Assembly (NCBI GenBank): GCA_023055505.1
Contig: JALIRH010000076.1
Coordinates: 124,001 to 188,000, forward strand
Direction: 5' to 3'
Source: Callipepla californica brunnescens
Lineage: Eukaryota; Chordata; Aves; Galliformes; Odontophoridae
Length of the DNA: 64,000 nucleotides
The translations under genes were made by a program, and so were the position numbers. Positions within the stretch are counted from its first letter, which is position 1. The number at the start of each line of letters is the position of its first letter. Under the pieces are notes generated by a model. The model made no database searches. It was not told the origin of the DNA and worked only from the letters and a program-made list of their open reading frames with translations. Positions 1-14,349 of the stretch are shown here, one piece after another.

Positions 1-3000
1 TAACTAGTCAGTGTCCATATGAAGGACATCTTGGCCAGAAAATACAACCTTTCCTCCTCAGTACCTTGTGATCCCATGAGTCTCGAGTTTAAATGTGTTG
101 TTTTGAGAACTTGCATCTCAGGAGTTAGCATAATTAATCCTCCGCCGTACTCACTGTGGAGGTTTGAGGGTAGTCTGTCTTTGTTCTAACTAATCAAACT
201 CATCATCTGTGCTACTTTTGCAGCTTGAATGCATTTCTGTGAGATGTGACATTTTTATAGGCTTGATTTTGTGAAGGAATGATGTACACTAGGATTATTT
301 TCACACAGTAGTATCTCATTTGTCTGAATCCATTTCATTAGAAATTAACATACAAGCCACAGGAAACATTAACTTGAAATCCTACTATGAGGACTACTGG
401 ATTATTTCCTAGTCAGTCCAGTCTGGAATAACTAAATTTGCCTGACTGTCCTTTATCAATTTACCAACTGCTGGAGGATTGCTGCCAGTTTGCAGTCGGG
501 AAAGCAAATTGGGGGCAGACTCCCTTTTTCTGTATGATTCTGTTCACTTTAATGAGCTGTGTTGACATTATAAACAGCGTGGTTAGGAGCTGCCTGAAAA
601 GATTACCACTGCAACTGATGAGTCAGACTCAGATTGTCTCTTTTCTAAGCTTGCAGAGATTTCCAGCCGGAGTAGGGATTCAAGCATCTCTTTTCTCCAG
701 AGGATTGCACTATTCATCTTGCCACCAGGAGCAGAGCACAAATTTCAGCTGTGTAGCTTTTAAGTCTGTTCATTATGAATGTCAGCTCCAGCATGTGACT
801 GAAAATTACAACATTCATTGCTTGCAGTGCCAGTTTTAAAACTCCATTTGTATTTTTTAATAGCTCACGTAGCTCTACCACAGGCAGCTTGGCAGGCTGA
901 AAAATTTACCTATGCCCTTCTTGTCATACTGAAGCATCAATTCTCCAATACCCAAAATAAAATCTTTCCAATATTTTAATGCTTTCTGAAGCAGTAAGCC
1001 AGACACCTGCAATGACAGCAAACATATCCTTTTCACTAATGAGCTTAGTTGCTGTTCAGGCTTATACAGTGTTTTATAAGAACCCTAAGCAGGGGAACTG
1101 GTTTTTATACCTTAATAGCTGAATCAAAAAATCAGAAGTATCTTGGGTTATCTAATGACGATTCTTTGAAAACAGTGGGGGGAGCTGTTTCTAGGCAATG
1201 AAAGCATTTAATTTGTTCTAAAAAGCAAACAAACCAAAAACCCCTTTCACCCTGCACTTACCATATCAGTCAAAAAGACTGGCAAATCTGGCAGGCTTTT
1301 GTGAACAGTCTGGGATCAGCCAACACGTCCTTTTCTATTTGGCATGTTCTTTCCTGAGAAAGAAAGCCCTGCGGCTTTCCCTCAGGTCAGGAAGAGCCTC
1401 CCAGCTACACAGGGACTGTCTGTGTGCTGCAGGAACCAGTCTCCATTTCAGGGGCAGCATGCTGCATTGCAAGGTCTAGGCACCCTTGCCCATGGATGCT
1501 GTGGGCAGCAACACCAAATCTTTCTCAGTGTGCTGGAATTGCAAGTCAAGCGTTTCTGAGCCGCGGGCCATCAGCCAGCCTTGTGGTGGTAGTATATAAG
1601 GCTTTCCTAAATAGTGTGTAAAACTGTTTCTTTTGTAGAGTTTCCAGCTAAAAAAGTTTGAGGTTAAGGGTTCATGGTGGTTTGCGAGAAATTCAGATAT
1701 TTGGCAGGGCTTTGCAGTCTGCTAAGTTCTACATGTGCTCTCACTGTACACACAAGCACCAGCAAATGAAGCAAGTGACAGTTGTTTTACGTTTTTATAA
1801 CAGCTAAGGTCTTCAGATGAAGAATGAATTAAAGCCCAAATTTCTTTATTGTTAGAGAAATAATCTCTGTATAACTTTGTTCAAAAATTGCTCCCCTAAC
1901 TGCTGGGTTTGCTGAGCCTGGCAGGAGTACATCTTGACATGTATTTGAAGGTAACAAAGCATCGACCAAGCCAGTAGATCTACTTCTTGGTGCCTTTAGC
2001 AAGAAGCTGGGGACCTATTCATTACTCCTTACCTCACCTTGCTTTTCTCTCACGTTCCTATAACTAGAGTATAACAGAAACTTGGTTCGCAGAGCAATGG
2101 CATAATTTCATGGCATAGTAGTATGATGGGCAGAATTTTACAGTTGTCTAATCCTTTTACATTCACTGAAACAAACTTGAAATTTTGAATTGGTGAGATT
2201 TTCAGATCTGAACCTATAGCTACATAAACTGCAGTAACAAAAAAAAAAAAAAACAAAAAAAAAAAACCCAGCAAGCTAGATACAGGGAGCATGGATTTGC
2301 ATCACTGTCTCTTCCCCAAAATGCAGTGCCTCGTGTATATAAAAGCTGGGGTATTTGTCCTTGCAGTTACAGCAGGGGCTGAGCACACTCAAATGATCCA
2401 AAATACATCTTGCAACAAATAGCAGTTCTCAATAGAAGGGCGTTTTTGCTAAAAATTAGCACTGTTTTTATTTGGAATACTGGAATGGAGTACTCTCTAC
2501 CGTGGGTACGTGAGCTTGCCAGCCTGCCTTCTGTAGACAACAGTAGAAGAAACTTTTCCCATAGTCCGACCAGATTACTTGGGTCTGTCTCCTTCTCCAA
2601 ATTAGTTTTTGGAGATGTCTCTTTCTCTTCAGACCACCAACTGAACAAGTAGCCACCTAGTCTGTTCAGCTGGCAGCAGTCAGTGCCTGCATAGGCCTCT
2701 AACTGGAGGCAAATCCTAGTAAAGACAAGGCAGTACCATTTTTTACATAAGTTGCTAGTTCAGTGTAGAAGCTAGTCGTATAAAAACGACAGGGCACCTT
2801 GTAGCAAGTGGTGCTATACTTGCACAGTACAGTTAGGAGCACTGCATTTTACCTAGTGCTGTCTTACTGGGAATATGGATCTCTATTTCTTCTGCTTATT
2901 TCTTTCCCGTGTCTTTCCAGACAAGAGTACACATCTCTGCCTCTCAGGGACACTACTGTACGACCTTATGTATGATATAAAAGGAAAAAAAAAAGGCAAT

Positions 3001-4519
3001 GGCAGTGCCTTCTAATGGGATACAGGCACTATGGAACAATAGCAAGTAACAACAAAAAATTAGCTCACCCCTTCCAACAACCAGTAACAGCTCATGAGAA
3101 GCACAATACAAAAAGATACTGCTTCCTCAGCTGCTAAACCTTAAATGAGGGTGAGGAGGGGTGGCTCCAAGCTTTACCCCTTCCAGTCAGTCAGGTGCAT
3201 TGCTTGCACCTGAGCTCCCTGGGCTAGCTATGCCTTCTTACCTGGTGCTTAACCATTGCTTCAGGCTGCGACCTGGCAATTCCGCTGCAGCTGCCTTACC
3301 CATATTCTTTATCCTCACTCTGTCAGCATCTCACTTATGGGGGAGAATTCCAGTTTACTTAGTGCTAACTGGCTTTCACTTTTGAAGCCTATATCAGAAA
3401 AGTCACAGGGAAAAGAGTGGGGCATTATTTTTTCTGTTAGTGTTCCTGAAAGTGCTATCTTCGATTTCCAGCCAATTTATGAGGAACCTGTTAGAAAAAA
3501 AAAATAAAGCAGGTATAAATCAGTGCTGCCCCACAGCATTTTTCCTGACCTTTGAGAGTAATCAAACTGCAATACTGTCATTGCATCCAGACCTAGCATG
3601 GGGAAAAGGAAAAAGATGGAGACATGCACTTGCACTGCGATGCTGTCTGTGCAGTGAGGGATGCTAAAGCAGCTCTTAGTATGTCCTCACATGCTTTCAG
3701 CAACATGATGCCTCTGCAGTCTGCTTGGCTGTGCAGTTCTATGTGATGTAGCACCCTGTGAAGATCTAGTCATCCGAATTACAATTTGCCTTTTTTTCCT
3801 TTTAACAGAGCCCTTGGGCCATTGATGGTCACAAGGAATTTATGTCAAATGCTTTCCTCGGGACTAAATCTAGGGAGCAGTGTTTACGCACTAGGGTCTG
3901 TTGGTTGTAAGTTTACACAAGATCTTTTGTGATGGTTACGTATTATAAAATCCATCACAGAGTGCCAGAACAGTCCACGTGTCAGGCTTGATCCATCATA
4001 CAGCTCATCCTCTGGCATGCTTGTTTAGAGTGGTGAAGAAGAGAAGTGAGCAAACCCAACCCAGATAGTACTTCATAGCAACTGCATGCAATTATTAAAG
4101 ATTAGTACAGTGACTTGTTGGCAAAATGGAAAATTAAGAGAGCTTTTACATTGGAGAATCTATGCTTCAGATCAGTAAGAGCAGACTAGGGGCATTCCTG
4201 GGGACTTGATCCCCGAGTTTGACCAGGTTCACTTCACATATGAGCTGGTTCTTCCTTTATGCTCATTCATCTTGAATGTGGGTGGCATTATGCTTTGGCT
4301 GCATGGCTATAGGACTGTAGCTCAACTCTGCAGCCTGCAGGTCATGTAAATGCAGTGTTACAAACTGCAAGGCTTTTCTACCAGTATATTACTGAACAAA
4401 CATGTTACGTGACTGAAGTTTTACGTGGTCAGAGTGGTCTCCAAGTAGGAGATGATCCTTTCTACCCTATTCGGCCAGGCTCTGCTGTCACTATAGTACT
4501 AACTAGAGAAAATCTGCCG
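1..4519. other. Spacer without recognised gene
   Basis: I see no gene here. The longest open frames (for example 438-839 on the plus strand) have no domain, no compositional signal and no splice context that I recognise. An interrupted A-tract lies at about 2,240-2,268. The base composition is ordinary AT-leaning avian spacer. Confidence 0.5.
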
Positions 4520-4700
4520 TGTGCAGGGCTGCCACTCACCAGACCAGGCTGCCCAAAGCCCCACGCAACCTGGCCCACAGCCTCTCTGGGCAGTCTGTAC
4601 CAGGGCCTCACCACCTTCTGAGTCAATTTCCCCCTAACATCAGACCTTTATCAGCCCCCTTTTCGATTAAAACCGCTCCCCCATCCTGTCACTGTGAAAA
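4520..4700 (-). repeat. CR1 LINE fragment, 3' region
   Basis: The plus strand reads as the reverse complement of the CR1 3' portion: a worn version of the 'caggctgcccaaagccc..catcc..cctggcc' block, followed by 'cccctaacat' and 'ctgtcactg'. It is short and old, has no coding capacity, and its edges are approximate. Confidence 0.55.
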
Positions 4701-7700
4701 ATGTTGGTCTCCATTTGTGGAGAATGTCTGATTGCTCTCAGCACATCTGCCTGAGTTTCTCTAGGCATTAGGTAGAACTGCTTTTTCTGCATGCTACAAA
4801 GAGATGCCAGTAAGCTGGAGCCCACCAGCTTTTCTCTCACTGTTTTGCAACTGGAGACCATGTCTTTCTCTCAGGGTTGCCCAAGATTTCTAATGCAACG
4901 CACAGGCATTAGGTCAAGCTGAAATAAGACAAAGCATGATACTCTTAACAGAAAAAAATACAGTGGGAGATTTTGCAAGAGGCAATGGCTTTCTACAAGC
5001 ATCCATTCCTTGCCCAGGCCGGGTCAGTGTGGTGAGGCACTGACTGGATGCAAAAGGCAGGAAGGTGCCATTTTACCTCACGGTGCCCAGCGGCCCCTCC
5101 ACCACTGCCTTACGGTGCAGAAGGGGAAGGGTGCAGCACCCACCCGTGCCAAAATCTCAAAAAAAGATAGAGGGGCTTGCTGCCAACCCCTCTGGGGTGT
5201 TTTTACTTGTGACGTAATGGAGGACAGTGAGGCCTGGGGTGACTGGCCGGAAGCCTGCAGGCAGTGCACTGCTGTGGGATGTTCACATCGCTCCGGAGCC
5301 TGCTGCAAAAATGTGAGTGTGCGCACATTTTTATTTCTCACCGCAGAGGAAGGCTTTGCAGCCTGCACCTGCCTGCTTGCAGCTGCTGTGGAACAACTAG
5401 GCAGGAGCTGAGGGGAGGGAAAGACGTTGCAGCTTGGCCGAGGTTTGGTTTCCACAAGGGAGGAAGCTTCCCCCATGTCTGGGGAACACAGCTGTATCCA
5501 TGTCCAGGGCTGTGACAACACAGTGTGCTGGTACAGTGATGGCAGCCATGTGTTTGCCATGTCCTTTACAAAGTGCTTAGACCACCATCATGGTATGAAA
5601 AAGGGAATTGTGCTGCAAAGGTTTCCAGTGCTCAGCCCCAGAAAGGGGAACAGTTATCAGGCAATGCAGCTTACAGTTCGAGACTGAATTTCTAAGAGAA
5701 AATGAGTGGTAGAATTTCTCACTGCCTTGTAAAGAACAAGAGCAGGGCCATGGAAGCAGGAGATGAGCAGATAAAGAACTAACATAGCTGTCAGTACACC
5801 CAGCGCTCTTCCAAAAACCAACTGGAGATTACCTTCTCATTTTGCACAGCACGTACCAGTTGAATTCTTGTAAGTCTTTTGTTGGAAATAAACAAATTCC
5901 ACCTATTTTCCCTGTAAAGAAATAAGCAAAATGGGAAGTGATCCAGCTGCCTCCCCATGCCCTACCACAACCTGAATTGCCCATTGGCTTCCTCAGCTTT
6001 CACCTTGCAGACACTGCACATATACAATCCCCCATTTCTAGGTGCACAGCATCCTACAACTATCCTTTGAGGCTGTGTTGCAAAGGGTTACATGCATGCT
6101 TGTGTAGTTACAAAGTCAGTTGGATGGCCTATTTCTGTCAAGCAATGTTAGTATGAACTGCTCAGGGAGAAGTTATTTTTGAGAAGACAAAGCTGTCTCG
6201 TGGTCTGTCTTGCCCACCACTACTCTTTCAGGCCCTGTGCAGAGTATTGGGCTTTTTTTTTTCTTTCTTTTTTTTTAAAGCGTGAGATGATAATATTACA
6301 TTACTTATTCTGTGCTCATTATAGCAGTGTCACAGCTGTTTTCCAGGATCTTCAAGGTCTCTCTCTCCCTCTCCATGATGCTGTAAGGCTAGAAAGCGCT
6401 ACAGCTTTGATCAGTTTTGACTCCTGGTGAATAGATAGGAGCGGAGGCTGACTTGAACATAGCAAACTTAAAGGATCCAGTAGAATCAGGGATCAGGGTT
6501 TTCCTCCACCTCCTGATCTCAATGCTTGAACAACCTGTAGACTCTTGGATCCTCTGGGGATGGGTTGCTGGACTGAAGGACTGGACTGGCAACAGACTTG
6601 ACAGGATTTAAACAGAAAAGACACACCCTTAAACCATGCTGGCAGTGTTCTTCTGCTCCTTCCCAGAACAAGCAGGGCTCAGGTTCCCAAGGATACCGAA
6701 AAAGCCAAGTGCACCATGCATTTCAAGAAAGGCATACTTAGTGGGAACAAGGCATTTTGCATTCACTGGGATCTTCTGCCTGCAGCAGGGCACAGCATAC
6801 TTGCTTTCCTGGTCTCTATCAGAGGTGAAATCTTCTAACTCCAGGAGCCAGCTAGGACACTTCATGTTTATTCTGCCTATTTACTAGTGCCATATGTAGG
6901 AACAGGAGTATTTATAGCTCTGGGATGTGGGAGAACAAACGAGGCAGGAAACACTGGCAAAAGCTTCCTTCCTCCCTTTTCTCCCATGGTCTCCTTACTT
7001 AGAAAGCAGGATAAGCCTAACTAACAGTTGAGGAAAGTGTAGGAGGGGACAACCCTCATTTGTACTTGGAGCATAGTGGTCAGGAGCACTTGTGGCTGAG
7101 CCTACCTAGAAAGGAGAACGTAACAGGCAAAAAGTGAGACCAGCCTTACTCTTGTCCATGCTGCCAGTCACATACCTCCCCTAACTGGAGTAGCCAGCAG
7201 GCAGAGAGACCAGCTGTAAGGTCCACATCCCTCTGCAAAGTAAGGGCTGTGAACTTCAGATAGTTCGAGTACCTTATAACGTACCTTAAGTGTACCTTCA
7301 GACATTAAATGACAGGAGAGAAGGGAAAGCAGAACAAAAGCCATGTTCTCCCCACTCTCTCACCTTAAAACAAAAAACCCACCAAACCTCGAGACTTACT
7401 TGGCAGAGCGAAGCATGAGCCTTTCTGTGGTTCTGTGTAATGTAGTACACATGGGACCAAAATTTAAATATCATTATTTGTGTCTCTGTCCAGTCCAGAA
7501 TAGGTAGTCCCACAGCACAGCCAGGCTTCTGCAATGCAGAGATGCATGTGCTACCTGTGCCCTGTTCCCACAGAGGACAGCAGTTACGACAGCCCCTTCT
7601 ACACCTTCCCATCAAATGCAGAGTGGAAACTTCTGCTGAGCAGAGCTTTCTGGTGGGTGTCCTCCAGAGATGCATATGCCCTGGAAGAGACAAGTGCCTA

Positions 7701-7974
7701 GAAAGCATCCTGCTCATTTGCACACTGCCAGTCCCTCATTGTCATTAATTACATCAGTTCTGGAGACTAAACAGGAGAAGCTGCATCACCATGTCTATGC
7801 CCCCAAGGTAACTGGAGAGACATAGCCATGAGCCATGCCCTTGTGGGAGAGCTTCCAGGAAACAGAGAGAAAAGGCTAGCAGTAAAGCCACCTCCAGAGC
7901 AAGTCACCTCATGGATTCCCCAGCTCTGGGTCAGCTGCCACAGTACAGGCCAGGACAGCCTCCCCATAAAAGGC
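4701..7974. other. Spacer without recognised gene
   Basis: No gene is recognised. A somewhat GC-richer patch at about 5,010-5,560 has overlapping open frames on both strands, but none has a recognisable domain or exon signals. A T-rich tract lies at about 6,250-6,277. Confidence 0.45.
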
Positions 7975-8308
7975 ATTCAGATTCAGACCTTATGGCTCAG
8001 AGGAGACCTCAGGGCTCTATACAGCTCCCAGAAAGGACTCTTCTCTCTGGTAACAGTGATAGGACAAGAGATAATGGCCTTAAGTTGTGCCAGGGAGGCT
8101 CAGTTTGGATATCAGGAAAAATTTATTCTCTGAAAGAGTGGTGATGCATTTGCACAGGCGGTCCAGGGAGGTGATACAGTCACAGTCCCTGAAGGTGTTC
8201 AAGAAATGTAGAGATGTGGCACTGAGGGGAGCCGTCAGTGAGCATGGTGGGATGGGGGTTGGACTGGGTGATCTTAGATATCTCTTCCAGCCTTAATGAT
8301 TCTATGAA
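7975..8308 (+). repeat. CR1 LINE fragment, ORF2 end and 3' UTR
   Basis: The sequence follows the CR1 3' end in sense orientation: the block encoding the ORF2 C-terminus (aggagacctcagggctctat, then the 'gataggacaagagataatggcc' type block), a worn 'aaaaatttattctctgaaagagtggt' block, and the closing 'ttggactgggtgatctt...ttccagccttaatgattctatg'. It is 5'-truncated, as most CR1 copies are. Frameshifts break the ORF2 end. Confidence 0.85.
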
Positions 8309-11195
8309 CTAGAGAACTGATAGTGCTACACTTTGCAAAATCAGCCAAACATTAGTCTCAGACACCTGTGCTGGGATGCCCGACTGCCTTCCTTTATTCT
8401 GAGGGAATAAGGGCAATAGTGGAGAGGCATTCTTGTACCCTGGGCTTTAGCAATGGGTCACCATGCATTCAGGCACTTAGAGTTCCTGCTATCTGCTAGC
8501 TTTTGGGAAAGCGCACCCACCAAGCAGCTGCAGCAGAGGCAGGGAGAAGCAGCCATCTCCTGCTCTTCTAGAGGGGATGCCTGGAGGAATTTTCTCAGGG
8601 CAGTTAATTAAGGGTGCCCTCCCAGCACCCAGCCCTGGAGGCTTACTCTTGAGAGCAGGAGGCCCTGCCAGCACCCAGTCCCTCCCCAGCCCCAACTCTT
8701 AACTTCTCACTTCATTTATTCAGGCTGATGGCAGACAACTGGCCTGTCTCATTTTCTCCTATCAGTCCCCAGAAATGTCCCAGATTTGCTTTAAAAAATG
8801 TAAATGACAAACAGATGCAGTGTGCTGATTATTGCTCTTTTTAATCTTCTGCTAGAGAAAATATACCATAGCCCTTGGCGAGTCCTCTCTCTTGCTAATG
8901 ACTCATGTCATTAAAAATTATGTGCGACAGGAAAACTGATTTTGGTGCAACTGAACAACTTCACCAGTCTCTGGGAAAGGCAAAACTCAGGAGGCACAAA
9001 GCCTTCCTGGGCATTGCTTCTGAGGATAGGCTGTGCTGGAAGAGGGGCTGAAGGCCCAGGCTGCTGGGGATGCTCGCTGGGGCTGCACGGCTACATGCCA
9101 CTACAGCAATGTATCCCAGGTCACTTCCAGTTTTCAGCTTCCCATCTACTAAAAGGGAAGCACCTCTATTCTAAGTTAATTAGAAAGTTAATTATAAAGA
9201 ATGTCTTGCACTTCCTCACTGAGAGATGAAAGGATTTTGCTGATCTCTTCAGTGGGATTTTAAGTAAGCCTCAACATTTTTATTTCCCTCATTACCACTG
9301 ACTCCAGCTGACAATCCCTGTGTTTATCTCTTGGTGGAGCAGATCCAATGGGAGGAAGTTACTTGCCACCTAGAGCTGCGGCTTTGTCATTTGAGGTTCA
9401 TTTCACTTTAGCATACCCCATACCTTGTAAATCTGCAAATGGCAAACACCTCCTCAGTGTTTATTCCTGCATCTCTAAGGAGCTGCTTCCATTTGCTTAT
9501 TTGAGGTCCCTGCTACTCTGAACTCATGAACATAGTGCTGTTATGCTGCACCTCCCCCTGCTGGGCCACCCCTTGTCCCATTCTTATTGCTTTGGAGTCT
9601 AAGATGCACACTACCTGGGACAAACCCAGTCAGCACCTCCAAGCAGGAGTTTTCTAGAGGTCTGTCAACTGTCACTTTGTGGTATTTATTTACAGCAGCG
9701 TTTTCTTTACATTCATGTCAGCTATGTCCACACCGCAAACCTTTGCAATAGGGAGTACACCCTGGAACACTTCTTCCCTGGTATCCCTCAGCAGGACAGC
9801 AGCACTTCCCAGGCATTACACATTGCTCGGGCTGTCTTGAGAACTGCAGGGAAACTTGAGCAAATGTAACTTAGATCACTGATAAAATAAAAGTGGTCAA
9901 GTCATCCTTCCCACTTTTTCCATACAGCAGAAGCTACAGGCTACATCTCTGTTTTCCCTCAGTGGCTGTGTCTGGTGGCTTTTTGTGATTTCTCCTTTCT
10001 ACTGCTTTTTAAGGCTTGGCTTTTTATGTGACTAATTATGCAAGACCTGCAAGGCAGTGGTCTCCTTTGTCCTGAACGACCCTAAAGTAGTTTTGTTTGC
10101 AACTTAGCTCAAATTGGTAGGAGAGAAATACTTCACATTGACTTAGAATAGGATGGCACCCAGCCTTGTGCACCAGCCCTCTGTCCACTAAAGCATCTCA
10201 GCAACCTGAAGCTGGGCTGATGTAAAAGAGCTCTCCTCTAGCCTGTCATACAGCACACACAGCATGCCAGGATGGTTTAGAAACTGAAACCATCTGGAGT
10301 TCCTTCCCCACAAAGGCATCAGTGTGCCAGAACTGGTCTCCTTTGAGCCACCCACACAGTGAAAAGGAATTGTATTATAGCTGGCTCAAATATTTCCAAT
10401 TCAGGTTGTAGGCAGGAAAAAAATCGTCGCTTGGTGTTTGAAGAATGCCTTGCAAAGAGCAAGCTGATTAAGAAAACTAGCAACAGACTTTGAAGAACTA
10501 CTAACACTGCCAGTTCAAAGTCCCAGGATTCTGAAATGCAATCAAAACAATGCTTCTTGGGTTGAAATTTCTTCCCTTTCCTGCCCTCTTCCCCATCACT
10601 GCATTTTCTCAAGCAGACTTAGGCTTTACGTGAGCTGAGTCTTGTGTCATGAGGGCTCCCTTGCTTCAGAGACAAGATCTAATCTTCTGTGTGTTGAAGT
10701 GCAGTAAACAAGACACACTCAGGTTTATCACCAGCGTGATTGGATCCCCTTAGTACAATGCGTTCATCACTGTTAAATTAATGCAGGGAAGCTCTGTAAG
10801 AGCCATAAAAGCCTATAATTGTCATTATAAAATACAGCAGCTAATCCTCACACATAAAGCCTTACAGTTTGGGAACGTGAGCCCTCTGCTGCCGCATGAC
10901 ATCATCTGCTTGAGAACAGAGGGCTGCTGGGGGCTGTTGCACAGGGTGCTGCCACAAGAAACAAGAGGTACAAAAAGATGCCAGGAATATCTGGGGATGC
11001 TGACAGGAAGCCATCACGTTTGGGAGCTGTCTGTGGGTTGCTATTCTCCGTGCACCTCCTCTTGGCAAAGGGAGCATCAGCACCTGGTGAGATGCAGTGG
11101 GTTCCAGGAGCCAGTTGGGAAAAGGAGAAGAGGAAAAGTAAGAAAGATAGCACATAGACCTTCTCTGTACAGGGCTAACAAGAAGGTCTGCTGAT
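8309..11195. other. Spacer without recognised gene
   Basis: No gene, RNA gene or recent repeat is recognised. Short open frames on both strands look like chance. Confidence 0.45.
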
Positions 11196-11412
11196 ATTCC
11201 TTGCAGGTTGGGTATTAGGAAAAATGTCTTCTCTGAAAGAGTGGTCAACTATTGGAACAAGCTGCTCTGGAAAGTGGTGGAATCACTGCCTCTGGAAGTG
11301 CGGCACTGGGGGACGTGGTCAGTGGGCATGCTGGGGATGTGTCGACAGTTGGACTGGATGATCTTAGAGGCCTTCTCCAACCTTAATGATTCTGTGATTT
11401 GATGATTCGGTG
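11196..11412 (+). repeat. CR1 LINE fragment, 3' end
   Basis: This is a sense-strand CR1 3' end. It contains the 'ggaaaaatgtcttctctgaaagagtggtc' type block, 'gaacaagctgctctgg', and the closing 'ttggactggatgatcttagaggccttctccaaccttaatgattctgtga'. It keeps only the last 220 bp or so. Confidence 0.85.
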
Positions 11413-12932
11413 AGCATCGTCACCAGAGACTGCAGCTACTTCTTTGGGAAATGTCTTTGGTGCCCAGCCTTAAGGAACACAGCAGGGTGGGGGGGTGCTG
11501 AAGGTGTTGCTTCTATTGGTGTGCAGCAGTCTGAAAGAGTTATGTCTTCTCTGCAGTTTTCTCCCGCTGATGGCAACATTTCCGCAGCAGCTATGTTACC
11601 AGCCCCTCCTCACAAGAGTGCCAAGCTGGATGGCCATTAGCATGCAGCATGCATCTTCAGTCAGCTCGTGCTGCTGCCATCCGCTCAGCCCACTGAGCAC
11701 ACGGGATTGTGTGCCATGACATCACAAGTCTGGGCTTCACACACTGCTAAAACAAGTTTTATCTACATTGTAAATTTGAAACAGTTGCCCCTACTACTTT
11801 GGCTCCAGCAGCAGTAAACACAAATGCGGTTGTGGAAGATTCTGACACTGAGAATTGTCCCAAAGCAGGCTTGCTTTACAGGCCACCGTAACAAGGCAGA
11901 AAGTGGACATGGTGGGGGTATTGTTGGATGCGTTCCAGGAAGCTGCTGGACCTTCTTATGCAAAGGCACAGAGCAGGCTTGGGCTTTAAATCAGTACCAA
12001 AGGATACAGATTGGTTGGTTGCCTTCTGTGATTGATGACAGGCCACTTCTCAGATGGCTGGAAGGGAACATCTCAGGTGACAGCTGAAGAGGAAAGCCAG
12101 GTGGGAGTATCTACACATGCACACCTTCAGAAGTGTACCTGTAGGTGGTAGGTCAACAAATTCTGTTTGGAAGCAAGAGCATCATTACTGAGTTTTGTGG
12201 TCAGAAACCCTGCTCCCAAACCTCCTGAAAGCTGTGGTATTCTTGCTTGCAGCTCCTGGGTGGGTCCACAAAGAATTTCTGGCCACAGCATGATGAACTG
12301 AAACAGCAGAGAGCCCTGAGCACTGTAGGATGCAAGGAAAAAGGAAGGCAGACAGGAAGCAGGAACTGGGAGGGTGGCTCATGGCGTGGGTTGAGCCATG
12401 CCCCTGAGTCCCATGGGAGACCAAAAGTCAACGGAATGCTGCTGTCACCACGTTAGTCAGCAAAAGGTGACAGACTCCACCAAGGCACTAAGACACTGCC
12501 CTGCCGAGGTATGTGAGTGTACAGAACTGTGCTCACCTCTAGAGGAAATAGTCATCTGTCTGAGAGAAGCTGGCAGAATCCCTCAGCAGCTTTGGAAGCC
12601 TCAGTCCAAGGACGAACTAGCATCACACCTACAGAAATCTGCAAGACACCAGAATCCAGGGGGAGTGCTGCTATATGCACCCTTCCTCTTGGCCACAGTC
12701 AGGAGGAATAGGATTTGTATGGATGCTACATCTGTATGCACGGGCATTTTGTCACCCCCTCACATCAGAAAGGGCCCAGTCAAGCCCGCCAGCGTGGGGA
12801 GCAGATGCCACATGAACATGGCATTTCTACCAAGGCATGGCTACTCCATATCACAGGGAACCCAAAGTTGTTTTCTTTCTTCAAAAAGAAGCAGCTTCTC
12901 CAGAATGCCTCAGGGAAAGAGCAGCACTGGAG
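11413..12932. other. Spacer without recognised gene
   Basis: No gene is recognised. A 180-codon open frame at 12,398-12,940 has no recognisable domain and runs up to the edge of the next CR1, so I treat it as chance. Confidence 0.45.
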
Positions 12933-13572
12933 ATTCATAGATTCATAGATACATTATGTTGGAAAGGACCTAAAAGATCATCTAGTCCAACCATCCTCAC
13001 ACCACCATCCCTACCCACCAAGCTACTAAATCAAATCCCTCAGCACCTCATCTAAACGCTTCTTGAACAGCGCTAGGGACGTTGCCTCAACCCCCTCCCT
13101 AGGCAGGCCATTCCAGTGCCGGACCACTCTCTCAGAGAAAAAATTTTTCCTCAAGTCTAATCTAAATCTTCCCCGGCACAACTTGTGGCCATTCCCTCTC
13201 GTCCTGTCATTAGTTACCTGGGAGAAGAGGCCGACCCCCTCCTCACCACAGCCTCCCTTCAGGAAGTGGTAGAGTGCAATGAGGTCTCCTCTAAGCCTCC
13301 TTTTCCCCAAACTAAACAATCCCAGCTCCCTCAGCCGCTCCTCGTAAGACCTGTGCTCCAGACCCCTCACCAGTTTTGTTGCCCTTCTCTGAACACGCTC
13401 CAGGGCCTCAATGTCTTTCTTGTAGTGAGGGGCCCAAAACTGAACGCTGTACTCGAGGTGCGGCCGCACCAGAGCTGAGTACAGGGGGATGATCACCTCC
13501 CTGCTCCTGCTGGCCACACTATTCCTAATACAGGCCAGGATGCCATTGGCCTTCTTGGCCACCTGGGCACAA
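12933..13572 (-). repeat. CR1 LINE fragment with ORF2 C-terminus
   Basis: This is an antisense CR1 whose 3' end lies at the left, with two octamer-like copies (gattcatagattcatag). The minus-strand frame at 13,026-13,562 is open for 178 codons and reads as the C-terminal part of the CR1 ORF2 protein. It includes the stretches [20 protein letters not shown] and [18 protein letters not shown], which are characteristic of CR1 downstream of the RT core. The long intact frame suggests a fairly young copy. The 5' part of the element is missing. Confidence 0.92.
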
Positions 13573-14180
13573 TGAAGCAGATCAGCACTTTAGACCCAGA
13601 GTCCCTGCTTTCAGAGGTCCCTGCTGCTGCTGACTGTCAGTCCTCCCAGCAGCTAAAAGCCATCCATTCTGAAGTCAACAGGTGACACTATCAGGAGGAG
13701 AGGGCTTGGTGTAAAGAAGCAACTAGAAAGCAAGGAGAGGGGAGAGTTGTGAGCTGTTTCCTTAAATTATCCATTCAGTATTTATAAAGCAAGAAGAAAA
13801 AAAAAATCAAAGTCAGATGCAAATAACTCCTGAACAGAAAGATGAACATTTTCCTTGAGCATGCCATTCAGCTAATGACTAAGCTAGTGACTAAGCTAGT
13901 TCTATTGTTTATGCACAGTAAAATGCTTAAGTTCCCTTGACGATGCCATCTGGGTCTTTACCTTGGAGGCAACACTGCCAGGCTTACTGACCTCCTCAGG
14001 ATGGGCTTTATTACAGCCACTTGCCCCGGAGCTGCCCTGCCTTGGGAAGAACATTTATTTGCTTGATTTAAAAACCACTTTAGTCACATCTACTCAATGA
14101 GATGAAGAGATGGATAGCTTTGTGCAGTGCCATGTAGCCTTGTCTTTTTCTGGAAACAGATGTGCTTTGACATATGTTTG
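13573..14180. other. Spacer without recognised gene
   Basis: I see no gene here. The right part leads into the degraded retrovirus, whose exact left end I could not place because no 5' LTR was found. Confidence 0.4.
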
Positions 14181-14349
14181 ACTATATGTTGACTATATGT
14201 TATGGAACAATGTTGCTTATCCCTCCTTCCTGGAAGAGGCTTGGAGGATGGGAGTTTGTATCTTTTAAATGAGGAGGGCGGACCAATAGAGGAAAGGTGT
14301 CTGTAGCCCCTAAATGGGACTTAAAGCTATAAGATCATCTTACAACTAA

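Noticed and set aside
438..839. 133-codon open frame on the plus strand
   Set aside because: No domain, no splice or promoter context, and a composition like the surrounding spacer; expected by chance.
12398..12940. 180-codon open frame
   Set aside because: No recognisable domain or repeat pattern; it ends at the edge of a CR1 copy. Probably chance.
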